Shown here: positions 11,367 to 22,658 of the stretch, piece after piece
How positions within the stretch are numbered: position 1 is the first letter of the stretch
How the letters are laid out: each line of letters opens with the position of its first letter
Assembly: GCA_964034945.1 (NCBI GenBank)
Contig: OZ035960.1
Coordinates: 65,068,470-65,132,469 of the forward strand
Direction of reading: 5' to 3'
From: Chrysopilus asiliformis
Taxonomy: Eukaryota; Arthropoda; Insecta; Diptera; Rhagionidae
DNA length: 64,000 bases
Notes under the pieces: generated by a model
What the model saw: the letters and a program-made list of their open reading frames with translations, nothing else
What the model was told of the DNA's origin: nothing
Database searches by the model: none
Program-made: the position numbers and the translations under genes

Positions 11367-12117
11367 TCATTCATGTTGTAGGCGAGCTTGTTCCAGTCGT
11401 GCTGCATGTTCTGATGTTTCTGAGGCTCTAACTTGTAGCATATGCTTTCTCTCGCGCTCCAGTCGTGCTGCATATTGTTCTGGTGTTTCTGAGGCTCTGG
11501 CTTGTAACGTATGTTGTCTGTCGTGCTCCAGTCGCACTGCATGTTGTTCTGGTATTTCTAAAGCTCTAGCTTGTAGCATATGCTTTCTCTCGCGCTCCAG
11601 TCGTACTGCCTATTGTTCTGGTGTTTCTGAGGCTCTGGCTTGTGACGTATGTTGTCTGTCGTGCTCCAGTCGCACTGCATGTTGTTCTGGTTTTTTCTGA
11701 GGCTCTAGCTTGTAACGTATGTTGTCTGTGGTGCTCCAGTCGCACTGCATGTTGTTCTGGTGTTTCTAAAGCTCTAGCTTGTAGCATATGCTTTCTCTCG
11801 CGCTCCAGTCGTGCTGCATATTGTTCTAGTGTTTCTGAGGCTCTGGCTTGTGACGTGTGTTGTCTGTCGTACTCCAGTCGCGCTGCATGTTATTCTGGTG
11901 TTTCTGAGGCTCTAACCTAAGATTTATTTTGCTTATCTTTGTCTAAGCGGGTTTCACGGTGTTGACTTGATTCTCGCTGCTTGTTTTGTTGCCGCTTGTC
12001 TAGCCGTGAACGCTTAGCATCTTCGCATTCGGGTGCTCGGTTTTCCTGATATTTACGACGAGCCTTCTCCAACCGTCGTTTCCTCTGCGTTGCAGTTTCT
12101 CCCTTTGTGCTTTGCAT
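11367..12117 (-). pseudogene. Helitron N-terminus with 23-residue tandem repeats
   Basis: The likely original start is ATG at 12115-12117 (MQSTKGETATQRKRRLEKAR), a basic N-terminus typical of animal Helitron proteins. From about 11930 to 11367 a 69-bp unit is repeated about eight times. It encodes variants of LQARASETPEQHAVRLEHDR, a charged helix-forming 23-mer. Frameshifts and stops break the run, so it can be read only in pieces (11917-12117, 11566-11787, 11367-11579). Confidence 0.8.
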
Positions 12118-12255
12118 TTTGTTATTTATTTGATTTATTAATTAAAAATAGTTGTAAAAACTTTTGTAGAAGAAATGAGAACTTCAATATTCAAAAAATT
12201 ACAATCAACTAAATATTTAGGAAAATCTATCTATTTATTGGAAAAAAATCTGGAG

Positions 12256-12428
12256 AAAAGTAATTAGAACAAAAGTAATTAGGAAAGAGGTAATTAGGAC
12301 AAATGTAATTAGAACAAAAGTAATTAGGACAGAGGTAATTAGGACAAATGTAATTAGAACAAGAGTAATTAGGACAGAGGTAATTAGGACAAATGTAATT
12401 AGAACAAAAGTAATTATATCCAATGTAA
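12256..12428. repeat. 15-bp minisatellite (GTAATTAGRACAAAR)
   Basis: About eleven imperfect 15-bp units differing mainly at the last three bases (AAAA, AGAG, AAAT), arranged partly as 45-bp higher-order blocks. No coding role. Confidence 0.85.
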
Positions 12429-12562
12429 TTAAATTTTATTACTTCCTTTAATTACCTTATTATTTATTTGTCAAGCGTACTTGTTCAGGTAAATCCGAGT
12501 GTGAAATTAAAGTAGGGCAATAAATTTAATTAGCGTGTACTGGAATTAAGTTTTCTGTCTTA

Positions 12563-13229
12563 GAGGACCTTCCGTTATCCTTACAGACTTTTTAACGTCC
12601 GAATCGGATTAAGCGATCCCAAAAACCCATAGATGAGATTTTTTCCGGGAAATATTAGGAAAAGGATAATCACGTTATCCTTACAGGACCTTCCGTTATC
12701 CTTACAGACTTGTTAACATCAGAATCGGATTCAGCGATCCCAAAAACTCCCAGGTGAGATTTTTTCCCGGAAAATTTGAGGAAAAGGATAATCACGTTAT
12801 CCTTACAGGACCTTCCGTTATCCTTACAAACTTGTTAACATCAGAATCGGATTCAGCGATCCCAAAAACCCCCAGGTGAGATTTTTTTCCAGAAATTTGA
12901 GGAAAAGGATAATCATGTTATCCTTACAGGACCTTCCGTTATTACAGACTTGTTAACATCAGAATCGAATTCAGTGATCCCAAAAACCCCCAGTTGAGAT
13001 TTTTTTCCGGAAAATTTGAGGAAAAGGATAATCATGTTATCCTTACAGGACCTTCCGTTATCCTTACAAGGACGAAGTAGTGAAAATATTGTTTTGTCAT
13101 CGGACTTACGTCTGCGTGCAAAATTTCAAGTGGATCGGATGAGTGGAAGTGGGTCAAAATTTGATTGCAAGATTTGACCCTGACATACAAACAGACAAAC
13201 AAGATAGCGAGCTAAATAAAAGCTTTTAA
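12563..13229. repeat. 121-bp minisatellite and terminus of the palindrome-ended repeat family (third locus)
   Basis: Units begin AGGACCTTCCGTTATCC at 12563, 12685, 12807, 12928 and 13047 (spacing 119-122 bp). Each holds the phrases ATCGGATTCAGCGATCCCAAAA and AAAAGGATAATCACGTTATCC. After the array, 13086-13229 reads TTTCAAGTGGATCGGATGAG, GATAGCGAGCTAAATAAAAGC and TTTT. This is the reverse complement of the left end of the elements at 37563 and 54188, so this is another, inverted and truncated, copy of that family. Confidence 0.8.
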
Positions 13230-13230
13230 A

Positions 13231-14447
13231 AATGAATTACACCAGTGTGTTTAAAATGATAAAAAAAAACATGACAAAAGCTATAATTGCCAATCTGGTC
13301 CATTTTTGTCCATTAACGAAATTAGCCTCGCATTTTACGAAAAACGGATCTGCGCAAAATTTCAAGTCTCTAGCTCAATCCGTGCGCCCGCAATCCGCGC
13401 CACAGACAGACGGACAGACAGACGGACGGACGGACGGACATGCAAAAATTAAATATTTTTATCATTCTAAACATACTGGTGTAATTCATTTTTGTATGCG
13501 ATGACGGGATCTTGGCGTTACAAACAACAAGGCAAAGTTAGTATACCCTTTGGTTTCACCATACGGGTATAAAAATTGAATTTTGCATGTCCGTCCGTCC
13601 GTCTGTGGCGCGGATTGCGGGCGCACGGATTGAGCTACAGACTTGAAATTTTCTGCAGATTCGACTTTCGTAAAATTCAAGGCTAAGATCGTTAATGGGC
13701 AAAAATAAACCATTAGGGGGGGTACCCCCCATACGAAAGAAAACTTTTTTTTTTCGAATATCTCAAAAACGGTGCATCTTATCAAAAAAGTGCAACAACA
13801 AAAGTTATTTAGAATATGATTCTACATAAAACTCCCATACATCAAAATCCGATTGGAATAAATTTTAAAAAATCTTATTGGAAAGTTTGACTTCAAAGAG
13901 GAATTTTGATACTACTGTTCGAATTTTGATACGAATATCACCATACGGGTTTTAAATAATTGCCGGATTAGCAATTATAGCTTTTGTTATGTTTTTTATC
14001 ATTCTAAACACACTGGTGTAATTCATTTTTGAGTGTGATAACGGGATCTTGGCGTTACAAACGGTGAGGCAAATCTAATATACCCTTTGGTTTCACCATA
14101 CGGGTATAAAAATTGAATTTTGCATGTCCGTCCGTCCGTCTGTGGCGCGGATTGCGGGCGGACGGATTGAGCTACAGACTTGAAATTTTCTGCAGATTCG
14201 ATTTTCGTAAAATTCACGGCTAAGATCGTTAATGGGCAAAAATGAACCATTAGAAAGAAAACGTTTTTTTTTCGAATATCTCAAAAGCGGTGCATCTTAT
14301 CAAAAAAGTGCAAGAACAAAAGTTATTTAGGATATGATTCTACATATAACTTCCATACATCAAACTCCGACTGGAAAAAATTTTAAAAAATCTTATTGAA
14401 AAGTTTGACTTACATAGTATACCCTTTGGTTTCACCATACGGGTATA
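13231..14447. mobile_element. Cluster of four broken mini-me/DINE-like copies (B-E)
   Basis: B (13231-13571, minus) lacks most of its core. C (13542-13996, plus) shares B's terminal hairpin head to head. D (13997-14108, minus) is only a 5' fragment, and E (14079-14400, plus) again shares the hairpin. A lone hairpin closes the cluster at 14418-14447. All hairpins read TATACCCTTTGG...TACGGGTATA. Microsatellites are short here (GTCCGTCCGTCCGTCTG). The arrangement suggests repeated insertion of copies into each other, or recombination between them. Confidence 0.8.
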
Positions 14448-15285
14448 AAAATAGCGAGTGTACTTCATGTTTGTGTTTGTGTGCTATGCCCGGCCAAGAA
14501 GAAATACGGTAGCTGTGCGGCGATCGTGTCGATTCTTTTGATTTCCTTTATTCATTCGATTGATGATTGCTGCGCAGACAGGTAGTCCTTCAGAAATGAA
14601 GTGATTCAAAATTTGTTTTGTGCGTTTATTTGGTGATTGATTAAATTGTTGCTGGGAAAATTAATTGCATTTGGGTGTGATCCAGAATTGTCTATTAAGG
14701 CGAGCAAGAAAATAAAGCCGGAAAGAAAGTGGTTGTCCAGTGTGGGAGTTCGGTGGTGAAAACCCCAACGTCAGCTAAGTGTAGTTGTAGCTATCTTGTG
14801 ATATAATATCAAGTTGTTATTTTTCCTTTACGCATTCACTGTTTTTGTAAAAAAAGAGTATCTCGGTTTTTTTTTAATTCGTTGTGCTAACTTGAATCAG
14901 CGGGGCAGGAAAACGGAACGCTTACAGCACGAACTGACACCCGTTATTCAGTCAAAAGCACCATCAACACTCGTGCCGATTTCCGAGGGAGATTCCATGG
15001 CGTTTCTTTTGGGGATTCGTAATTTGATTCTGGAATTAAGTCTCGGATATCCTGATAGTCTGAGGGTAGGGCCATAGATTGCGCATGTGAAAATATTGAA
15101 GTCGGTTTTCGTTGGGACGACCATTCCACTCTCTTCTATTTGTCTCCGCGTTGTCGCGCTTTTTTGGCTACAAACGAAGCAGGGATCGTGGGCAAATTGG
15201 GAAACCTTTAAAACGGAACTCATAAAAAGATTTGCAGGTGTTTTTGCCAACTGTTCATGCAATCCTTAGTTAATCCTTAGTTAAG
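14448..15285. other. 5' region of the LINE at 15-18 kb; no clear ORF1
   Basis: Lies between the mini-me/DINE-like cluster and the endonuclease. An 87-residue ORF (14814-15077) and a minus-strand 104-residue ORF (15262-14948) exist but match nothing I recognise. One short plus-frame stretch near 15180-15235 (WANWETFKTELIKRF) has a gag/ORF1-like feel. Probably a decayed 5' UTR and ORF1. Confidence 0.4.
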
Positions 15286-18115
15286 AAAAATATTAGCATC
15301 TTTTATCAGAATGTAAGAGGTTTAAAGACCAAAACCAATATCTTCCGGGTAAACTGTCTGTCCGATAATTATGACATAATTTGTCTATCTGAAACTTGGC
15401 TAAATTTACATATTAATGACACTGAGCTTTTTGATGATTCATCTACTATATACATATGTGATCGTAACTTTATAACATCGGGAAAAAAGGACGGCGGAGG
15501 AGTCCTTATAGCCATAAAAAATAATTTACATTCCTCTCACTGTACTGCTCTCGCTTCTTCACTTGATTTTGTCTTTGTCAAAATAAAACTATTAACTCGA
15601 GTCTTATATGTTGGATGTGTTTATGTTCCGTGTAGCAGTAATATTGATGTTTACGAAACGTTATTTAGTAACTTCTCTGATTTTATTAATGTGACTGACC
15701 CTACTGGCCTGTATATACTATGCGGAGATTTTAACTTGCCCAGAATAAATTGGGTGTTTGACCCTTACATTGTACCTGAAAATTGCAGTAACAGCTTTAA
15801 CCAGTGTTTAATTTCCTTTTTAAACTTAACAGGACTGAATCAAATTAATTTTATAAAAAATGTTATGGACAGACTATTAGATCTCATCTTTACAAACTTC
15901 CCACTAAATGAGATAAATGTAAGCCTAGTACCTGAAGGTCTTGTCCCTACTGACCTGCATCACCCACCTATTCTAGTCACCATACCATTGAATTTGCACA
16001 AAACCAAAGAAATAAGGAATTTCATGTACCTAAATTTTTATAAAAGTAATTTTCTAGCAATTAAAGAAGAACTGGTAAATATTGACTGGGTCAAATGCTT
16101 GGATAAACAAAATGTCTCAAAAGCCGCTCAAATCTTTTACGAACAGCTAAATACTTCTATCAGTTCACATGTCCCAATGAAATCTAAACGAAAGTCCAAA
16201 TACCCGGTGTGGTTTACTAATAACTTAATTGAAAATTTAAAAGTAAAATACAAATGCTTTCGAAAATACAAAAAAACAAAATCGCCGGAAGACTATAACT
16301 TGTACTGCGTTTACCGCCAAAACTCAAAAGTTGAAATTAAAGCATGTTACCTAAATTATGTTACAGAAACTGAGCGGTCGATAAATACTACAAACCAGAA
16401 GCGTTTTTGGTCTTTTGTAAAGAATAATAAAAGATCACTAAATCTTGCAATGGAACTGTCACTGGGGGACAAAGTCTCTGATAAGCCTGAAGAAATATGT
16501 AACCTCTTCGCTGAACATTTTTCTTCGGTGTATGTGAAGTCAAATAGGGTTTTAACTTATGAGTTTGCGATTGAACCTCATCCAAACATGCCGGAACTTG
16601 AAATATCTGAGGGTGACATTTTGTCGTATCTAAACAACTTGGATGGATCAAAAAATGGTGGTACCGATGGTATTCCAGCATTCTTTGTCAAGGAATTAAA
16701 AGAGCAGCTAAGCATGCCCCTTTGTATAGTGTTTAACAAATGTCTGCGTGAAGGTGTTTTTCCTGATGTATGGAAAGAGGGTCTAATAATACCTATTCAC
16801 AAGAAAGGTGATCAATCGAAGATTTCTAATTATAGACCAATAACCATCTTAAATTGTTTTGGGAAAATTTTTGAAAGAATCTTAGTTGACTTTATGTATA
16901 TGTATTTTGAACCGTTTATTGTGTGTGAACAACATGGTTTCGTAAAAAAACAGATCTACTCTCACAAATCTCCTTGAGTACACCACTAGCTTATCAAAAG
17001 CACTAAATAATCATCTACAGGTTGATGCAATTTATACTGATCTTGCAAAAGCATTCGATACTGTGAGCCACAAGATCCTGCTCGAAAAAATAAATCTATA
17101 TGGTGCTAGCGACTCTATCCAGTCTCTTCTGTCTTCCTACCTAATAAACAGACCAAATCGAGTCAGGTTCAGAAATTGCCTATCACAAACATTTGTGCCT
17201 AGCAGTGGGGTACCACAAGGGTCTATACTTGGACCATTGTTGTTCACAATATTTATCAATGACTTACCGCAATTCCTTAAATCTAAATGCCTTTTATTTG
17301 CCGACGATCTCAAGATATTTAGAGAAATCAAATCAGACATTGACTACAATATACTACAATCTGACTTATCATCTTTATGTCTGTGGTGTTCAAATAACGA
17401 CTTGACTATAAATATTACCAAGTGCAATAAAATTACTTTTACTTTAAAGAAAAACGTTTTATCATTTGACTACTTTATTGACAATGTTCTATTAACTGAA
17501 GTTTTTACAATACGTGACCTTGGGATTTATCTCGACTCAAAACTGAAATTTGACTCACACATAGAGCACGTTGTTAATAAAGCTAAAAAAATGTGTGGTT
17601 TTATTTTTAGAACTGCTCATGATTTTACCGATGTTTGTAGTTTCGTAACCCTATTTAAATCCCTTGTCCGGAGTATCCTTGAGTACTGTGCGCCTGTTTG
17701 GTCACCGTCTTATATGTGTAATATTGAGAAGATTGAGAAAGTACAGCGAAAATTTACTCGTTCCCTATGCTTCAAATTAAAAATTCCATATGAATCGTAC
17801 CTGGAGCGACAAATCATTTTTCAACTGCCAGCTTTGGAGCAACGTAGGATTTATATAGATGAATGCACCTTGTTTAAAATTATGAATCACATCTACAAAA
17901 GTAACTTACACCAATACTTAAATTTAAGGTCCCCCGATTGGACTAATAGGTTAAACCTAATGTTTATTTTGCCAAGAGTGTCATTAAATGTAACCTTGCA
18001 TTCCGCTATTATAAGACTTCAAAGGAATCATGATCATTATCGTTTTGGTTCTTTAAACCTGTCTTTTAATGAATTTAAAAATATTATTAGTAGTAAACTT
18101 TTTTATATATCTTAA
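15286..18115 (+). pseudogene. Jockey/CR1-like LINE: endonuclease and reverse transcriptase, one frameshift
   Basis: The frame is open from about 15286 without an early ATG. The endonuclease begins FYQNVRGLKTK, then ICLSETWLN and LYILCGDFNLPRINW. The RT follows: GLIIPIHKKGDQSKISNYRP, then, after a one-base frameshift in an A-run near 16950, AIYTDLAKAFDTVSHKIL, SSGVPQGSILGPLLF and LLFADDLKIF (catalytic Asp pair). The C-terminal LINE domain LVRSILEYCAPVW follows. It would nick target DNA and copy its RNA there. The 3' end carries an (AAAT)n tail at 18173-18196, abutting a mini-me/DINE-like copy. Only the single frameshift and the missing ORF1 make it inactive, so it is fairly young. Confidence 0.9.
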
Positions 18116-18196
18116 GATTTGTAATCATATAACTATTGTATAATTGGAAATATTTTCTGTTCAATAGTATTGTAAATAAATAAATAAATAAATAAA

Positions 18197-18771
18197 AACA
18201 TAACAAAAGCTATAATTGCCAATCTGGCAATCATTGGAGACCCGTATGGTGATATTCGTATCAAAATTCGAACAGTTGTACCAAAATTCCACTTTGAAGT
18301 CAAACTTTCCAATAAGATTTTTTAAAATTTATTGCAATCAGATTTTGATGTATGGGAGTTTTATGTAGAATCATATCCTAAATAACTTTTGTTCTTGGAC
18401 TTTTTTGATAAGATGCACCGTTTTTGAGATATTCGCAAAAAACGTTTTCGTTTGTATGGGGGGTACCCCCCCTAATGGTCCATTTTTGCCCATTAACGAA
18501 CTTAGCCTCACATTTTACGAAAAACGGATCTGCGCAAAATTTCAAGTCTCTAGCTCAATCCGTGCGCCCGCAATCCGCGCCACAGACAGACGGACAGACA
18601 GACGGACAGACAGACGGACGGACGGACAGACGGACGGACATGCTAAATTCAACTTTTTTCATCATTCTAAACACACTGGTGTAATTCATTTTTGTGTGCG
18701 ATGACGAGATCTTGGCGTTACAAACGGTAAGGCAAAGTTAATATACCCTTTGGTTTCACCATACGGGTATA
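18197..18771 (-). mobile_element. Mini-me/DINE-like copy F (full length)
   Basis: Starts (as read on plus) with AACATAACAAAAGCTATAATT and the stem-loop, and ends at the hairpin TATACCCTTTGG...GGGTATA. Inserted directly after the (AAAT)n tail of the LINE. Microsatellite at about 18585-18640. Confidence 0.85.
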
Positions 18772-18911
18772 AAAACTGGCCAGCCGAAGAAGGAAACTCA
18801 ACGAATCGAAAGAAACCTACTTTTACGAGAAAATCGCGTTGGCCAACACATTTTTTTCGACCATATGAAGTTTAATATTATTTCATAATTTTCGGGCTTT
18901 TTGGTCATTTT

Positions 18912-18990
18912 TATACCCGTATGGTGAAACCAAAGGGAATATTAACTCTGCTTTACCGTTTGTAACGCCAAGATCCCGTCATCACACACA
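18912..18990 (+). mobile_element. Mini-me/DINE-like 5' fragment split by copy G
   Basis: First 79 bp of a plus-oriented copy (hairpin through GATCCCGTCATCACACACAAA), cut off by the inverted copy that begins at 18991. The 140 bp before it (18772-18911) shows nothing recognisable. Confidence 0.75.
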
Positions 18991-19805
18991 AACATAACAA
19001 AAGCTATAATTGCCAATCTGGCAATCATTGGAGACCCGTATGGCGATATTCGTATCAAAATTCGAACAGTTGTACCAAAATTCCACTTTGAAGTCAAACT
19101 TTCTAATAAGATTTTTTAAAATTTATTCCAATCGGATTTTGATGTATGGGAGTTTTATGTAGAATAATATCCTGAATAACTTTTGTTCTTGGACTTTTTT
19201 GATAAGATGCACCGTTTTTGAGATATTCGCAAAAATCATTTTCGTTCGTATGGGGGGTACCCCCCCTAATGGTCCATTTTTACCCATTAACGAACTTAGC
19301 CTCGCATTTTACGAAAAACGGATCTGTGCAAAATTTCAAGTCTCTAGCTCAATCCGTGCGCCCGCAATCCGCGCCACAGACGGACAGACGGACGGACGGA
19401 CGGACGGACAGACGGACGGACGGACATGCTAAATTCAACTTTTTTTATCATTCTAAACATACTGGTGTAATTCATTTTTGTGTGTGATGACGGGATCTTG
19501 GCGTTACAAACGGTAAAGCAAAGTTAACCCTTTCAGACCTGAATTATTTTTTTAAAAAATTTGGTTGTGATAAAATTTGTGTTGATGAAGTGGGTAAATA
19601 AGAGTAAGAAAATATTGAAAAAAAAAAATCCAAGATCTATTACTGTTTTCGATAGCTTGTAATGTGTACAAACGTTCGCAACCGGTCTCAAATACGAAAT
19701 AATCTTATGAAATTGTTATATTTGGGAAAAACTTTAATGTGTACAAATGTAGCCACCGGGTCTGAAAGAGTTAATATACCCTTTGGTTTCACCCTACGGG
19801 TATAA
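18991..19805 (-). mobile_element. Mini-me/DINE-like copy G, interrupted by a piggyBac-type MITE
   Basis: A complete copy from AACATAACAAAAGC to the hairpin at 19776-19805, split at a TTAA 3' of the conserved GGCGTTACAAACGG block by the 245-bp element at 19528-19772. Confidence 0.85.
19528..19772. mobile_element. PiggyBac-type MITE (TTAA target duplication)
   Basis: TTAA occurs at 19524-19527 and 19773-19776. The termini are CCCTTTCAGACC and, inverted, CTCTTTCAGACC (one mismatch in about 12 bp). A TTAA duplication with CCC-starting ends is the mark of the piggyBac superfamily. Inside, AATGTGTACAAA occurs twice, each followed by a CAACCGG/CACCGG phrase. No ORF. The intact sequence of neighbouring mini-me/DINE-like copies (GTTAATATACCC) confirms the empty site. 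Confidence 0.88.
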
Positions 19806-19840
19806 AAATGAATTACACCAGGGTGTTTAGAAGGATAAAA

Positions 19841-20405
19841 CATAACAAAAGCTATAATTGCCAATCTGGCAATCATTGGAGACCCGTATGGTGATATTCG
19901 TATCAAAATTCGAACAGTTGTACCAAAATTTCACTTTGAAGTCAAACTTTCCAATAAGATTTTTTAAAGTTTATTCCAATTGGATTTTGATGTATGGAAC
20001 TTTAACGTAGAATGATGTCCTAAACAACTTTTGTTCTTGCACTTTTTTGATAAGATGCACCGTTTTTGAGATATTCGCAAAAAACATTTTCGTTCGTATG
20101 GGGGGTACCCCCCCTAATGGTCCATTTTTGCCCATTAACGAACTTAGCCTCGCATTTGACGAAAAACGGACCTGTGCCAAATTTCAAGTCTGTAGCTCAA
20201 TCGGTGCACCCGCAATCCGCGCCACAGACAGACAGACGGACAGACAGACGGACAGACGGACAGACGGACGGACATGCTAAATTCAACTTTTCTCATCATT
20301 CTAAACACACTGGTGTAATTCATTTTTTTGTGCGATGACGGGATCTTGGCGTTACAAACGGTAAGGCAAAGTTAATATACCCTTTGGTTTCACCATACGG
20401 GTATA
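19841..20405 (-). mobile_element. Mini-me/DINE-like copy H
   Basis: Full-length minus copy. It is inserted in a short 5' remnant of another copy (19806-19840: ATGAATTACACCAGGG...GGATAAA). It ends in a hairpin at 20376-20405 that it shares with copy I. Confidence 0.85.
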
Positions 20406-20875
20406 AAAAAATTGAATTTTCCATGTCCGTCCGTCTGTCTGTCTGTCCGTCCGTCTGTCTGTCTGTCTGTCCGTCCGTCTGTCTGTCTGTGGCGCGGATT
20501 GCGGGCGCACGGATTGAGCTAGAGACTTGAAATTTTGCGCAGATCCGTTTTTCGTAAAATGCGAGGCTAAGTTCGTTAATGGGCAAAAATGGACCATTAG
20601 GGGGGGTACCCCCCATACGAACGAAAAGTATTTTTTGCGAATATCTCAAAAACGGTGCATCTTATCAGAAAAGTCCAAGAACAAAAGTTATTCAGGATAT
20701 TATTCTACATAAAACTCCTATACATCAAAATCCGATTGGAACAAATTTTAAAAAATCTTATTGGAAAGTTTGACTTCATAGTGGAATCTTGATAAAACTG
20801 TTCGCCATTCACTTAAATCACCATACGGGTTTTCAATAATTGCCAGATTGGCAATTATAGCTTTTGTTATGTTTT
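20376..20875 (+). mobile_element. Mini-me/DINE-like copy I (missing its 5' block)
   Basis: Head to head with H through a shared hairpin. It lacks the roughly 90 bp between hairpin and microsatellite, then runs through the core to the 3' stem-loop and TATGTTTT at 20875. Confidence 0.82.
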
Positions 20876-21118
20876 CAATATGCAGATGATTTTGTAATAC
20901 TATTAATACATAAAAATTTCAACTCAAGCTGTATTTTCTAAAAAGATGTACGGAGCAAAAACTAAAAAAAAAATCTAGGCAAATGTAAAACCATTAATTT
21001 TGGTAAACACGTTAAAATCAATGTTAGAATAAATAACAAAGTTATAGAACAAAAAGACAATCTTACGTTCCTAGGAAAAATCATCCAAAACAATAATTCA
21101 AACAGACTACACATTAAA
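20876..21118 (+). pseudogene. LINE reverse transcriptase fragment (YADD box)
   Basis: Wedged between two mini-me/DINE-like copies. The plus strand encodes QYADDFVILL (RT catalytic box C), then, after stops, KCKTINFGKHVKINV and LTFLGKIIQNNNSNRLHIKN, the segment following the palm in Jockey-like LINEs. It continues at 24428-24576 once the intervening insertions are removed. This LINE is older than everything nested in it. Confidence 0.8.
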
Positions 21119-21884
21119 AACATAACAAAAGCTATAATTGCCAATCTGGCAATCATTGGAGACCCGTATGGTGATATTCGTATCAAAATTCGAACAGTTG
21201 TACCAAAATTCCACTTTGAAGTCAAACTTTCCAATAAAATTTTTTAAAGTTTATTCCAATTGGATTTTGATGTATGGAACTTAAATGTAGAATCATGTCC
21301 TAAACAACTTTTGTTCTTGCACTTTTTTGATAAGATGCACCGTTTTTGAGATATTCGCAAAAAACATTTTCGTTCGTATGGGGGGTACCCCCCCTAATGG
21401 TCCATTTTTGCCCATTAACGAACTTAGCCTCGCATTTTACGAAAAACGGACCTGTGCCAAATTTCAAGTCTGTAGCTCAATCCGTGCGCCCGCAATCCGC
21501 GCCACAGATAGACAGACAGACGGACAGACAGACGGACAGACAGAGGGACAGACGGACAGACAGACGGACAGACGGACAGACGGACAGACAGACAGACGGA
21601 CGGACATGCTAAATTCAGCTTTTTTCATCATTCTAAACACACTGGTGTAATTCATTTTTTTGTGCGTTACAAACGGTAAGGCAAAGTTAATACACCCAAC
21701 TCTTTTTTTACACGGTAGATACGTTCCAACGAAAATCGTGTAAACAAAAACCGTGTAAAAAAAGATATGCAGCACATATTAAAACTGAGGATGTGTTTCA
21801 CAGCTTTAAAAAACCGTGTAAGATGAAAAAAAAGCTATATGTTGTCCTAAAAACCGTGCAAAAAAAATATAATCTATATATATA

Positions 21885-22466
21885 AACATAACAAAAGCTA
21901 TAATTGCCAATCTGGCAATCATTGGAGACCCGTATGGTGATATTCGTATCAAAATTCGAACAGTTGTACCAAAATTCCACTTTGAAGTCAAACTTTCCAA
22001 TAAGATTTTTTAAAATTTATTCCAATCGGATTTTGATGTATGGGAGTTTTATGTAGAATCATATCCTAAATAACTTTTGTTCTTGCACTTTTTTAATAAG
22101 ATGCACCGTTTTTGAGATATTCGCAAAAAACGTTTTCGTTCGTATGGGGGGTACCCCCCCTAATGGTCCATTTTTGCCCATTAACGAACTTAGCCTCGCA
22201 TTTTACGAAAAACGGACCTGTGCCAAATTTCAAGTCTGTAGCTCAATCCGTGCGCCCGCAATCCGCGCCACAGACAGACAGACAGACGGACAGACAGACG
22301 GACAGACAGAGGGACAGACGGACAGACAGACGGACAGACGGACAGACGGACAGACGGACAGACAGACAGACGGACGGACATGCTAAATTCAGCTTTTTTC
22401 ATCATTCTAAACACACTGGTGTAATTCATTTTTTTGTGCGTTACAAACGGTAAGGCAAAGTTAATA
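21885..22466 (-). mobile_element. Chimeric mini-me/DINE-like copy K (recombinant of J and L)
   Basis: Its left half matches copy L (CCAATCGGATTTTGATGTATG, GGGAGTTTTATGTAGAATC) and its right half matches copy J (ACCTGTGCCAAATTTCAAG and the same run of microsatellite variants). The switch lies near 22070-22086. It is followed by a second copy of the pogo-like left end (22467-22658), so the unit 21693-22466 is repeated with a 774-bp period. Confidence 0.8.
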
Positions 22467-22658
22467 CACCCAACTCTTTTTTTACACGGTAGATACGTTC
22501 CAACGAAAATCGTGTAAACAAAAACCGTGTAAAAAAAGATATGCAGCACATATTAAAACTGAGGATGTGTTTCACAGCTTTAAAAAACCGTGTAAGATGA
22601 AAAAAAAGCTATATGTTGTCCTAAAAACCGTGCAAAAAAAATATAATCTATATATATA

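Larger units (their letters stand above)
4029..12117 (-). mobile_element. Large decayed Helitron (Rep/helicase rolling-circle transposon)
   Basis: The minus strand from 12117 to 4029 encodes, in order, an N-terminal basic region with repeats, a cysteine-rich/OTU-like region, a Helitron-like N domain, a HUH Rep nuclease and a PIF1-type helicase. This is the Helitron Rep-Hel order. It carries at least two in-frame stops (9906-9908 and 9243-9245), frameshifts near 8811-8922 and 4281-4321, and a 2.6-kb insertion at 4718-7321. It is therefore inactive. Terminal sequences were not identified. Confidence 0.9.

Noticed and set aside
12235..12423. 62-residue ORF of repeated VLITF
   Set aside because: Translation of the 15-bp minisatellite.
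15691..18115. Possible host gene with a long ORF
   Set aside because: Endonuclease and RT motifs and the (AAAT)n tail show it is a LINE.
22467..22658. A second independent pogo-like insertion
   Set aside because: It has a left end but no matching right end, and lies in a 774-bp tandem duplication; recombination explains it better.
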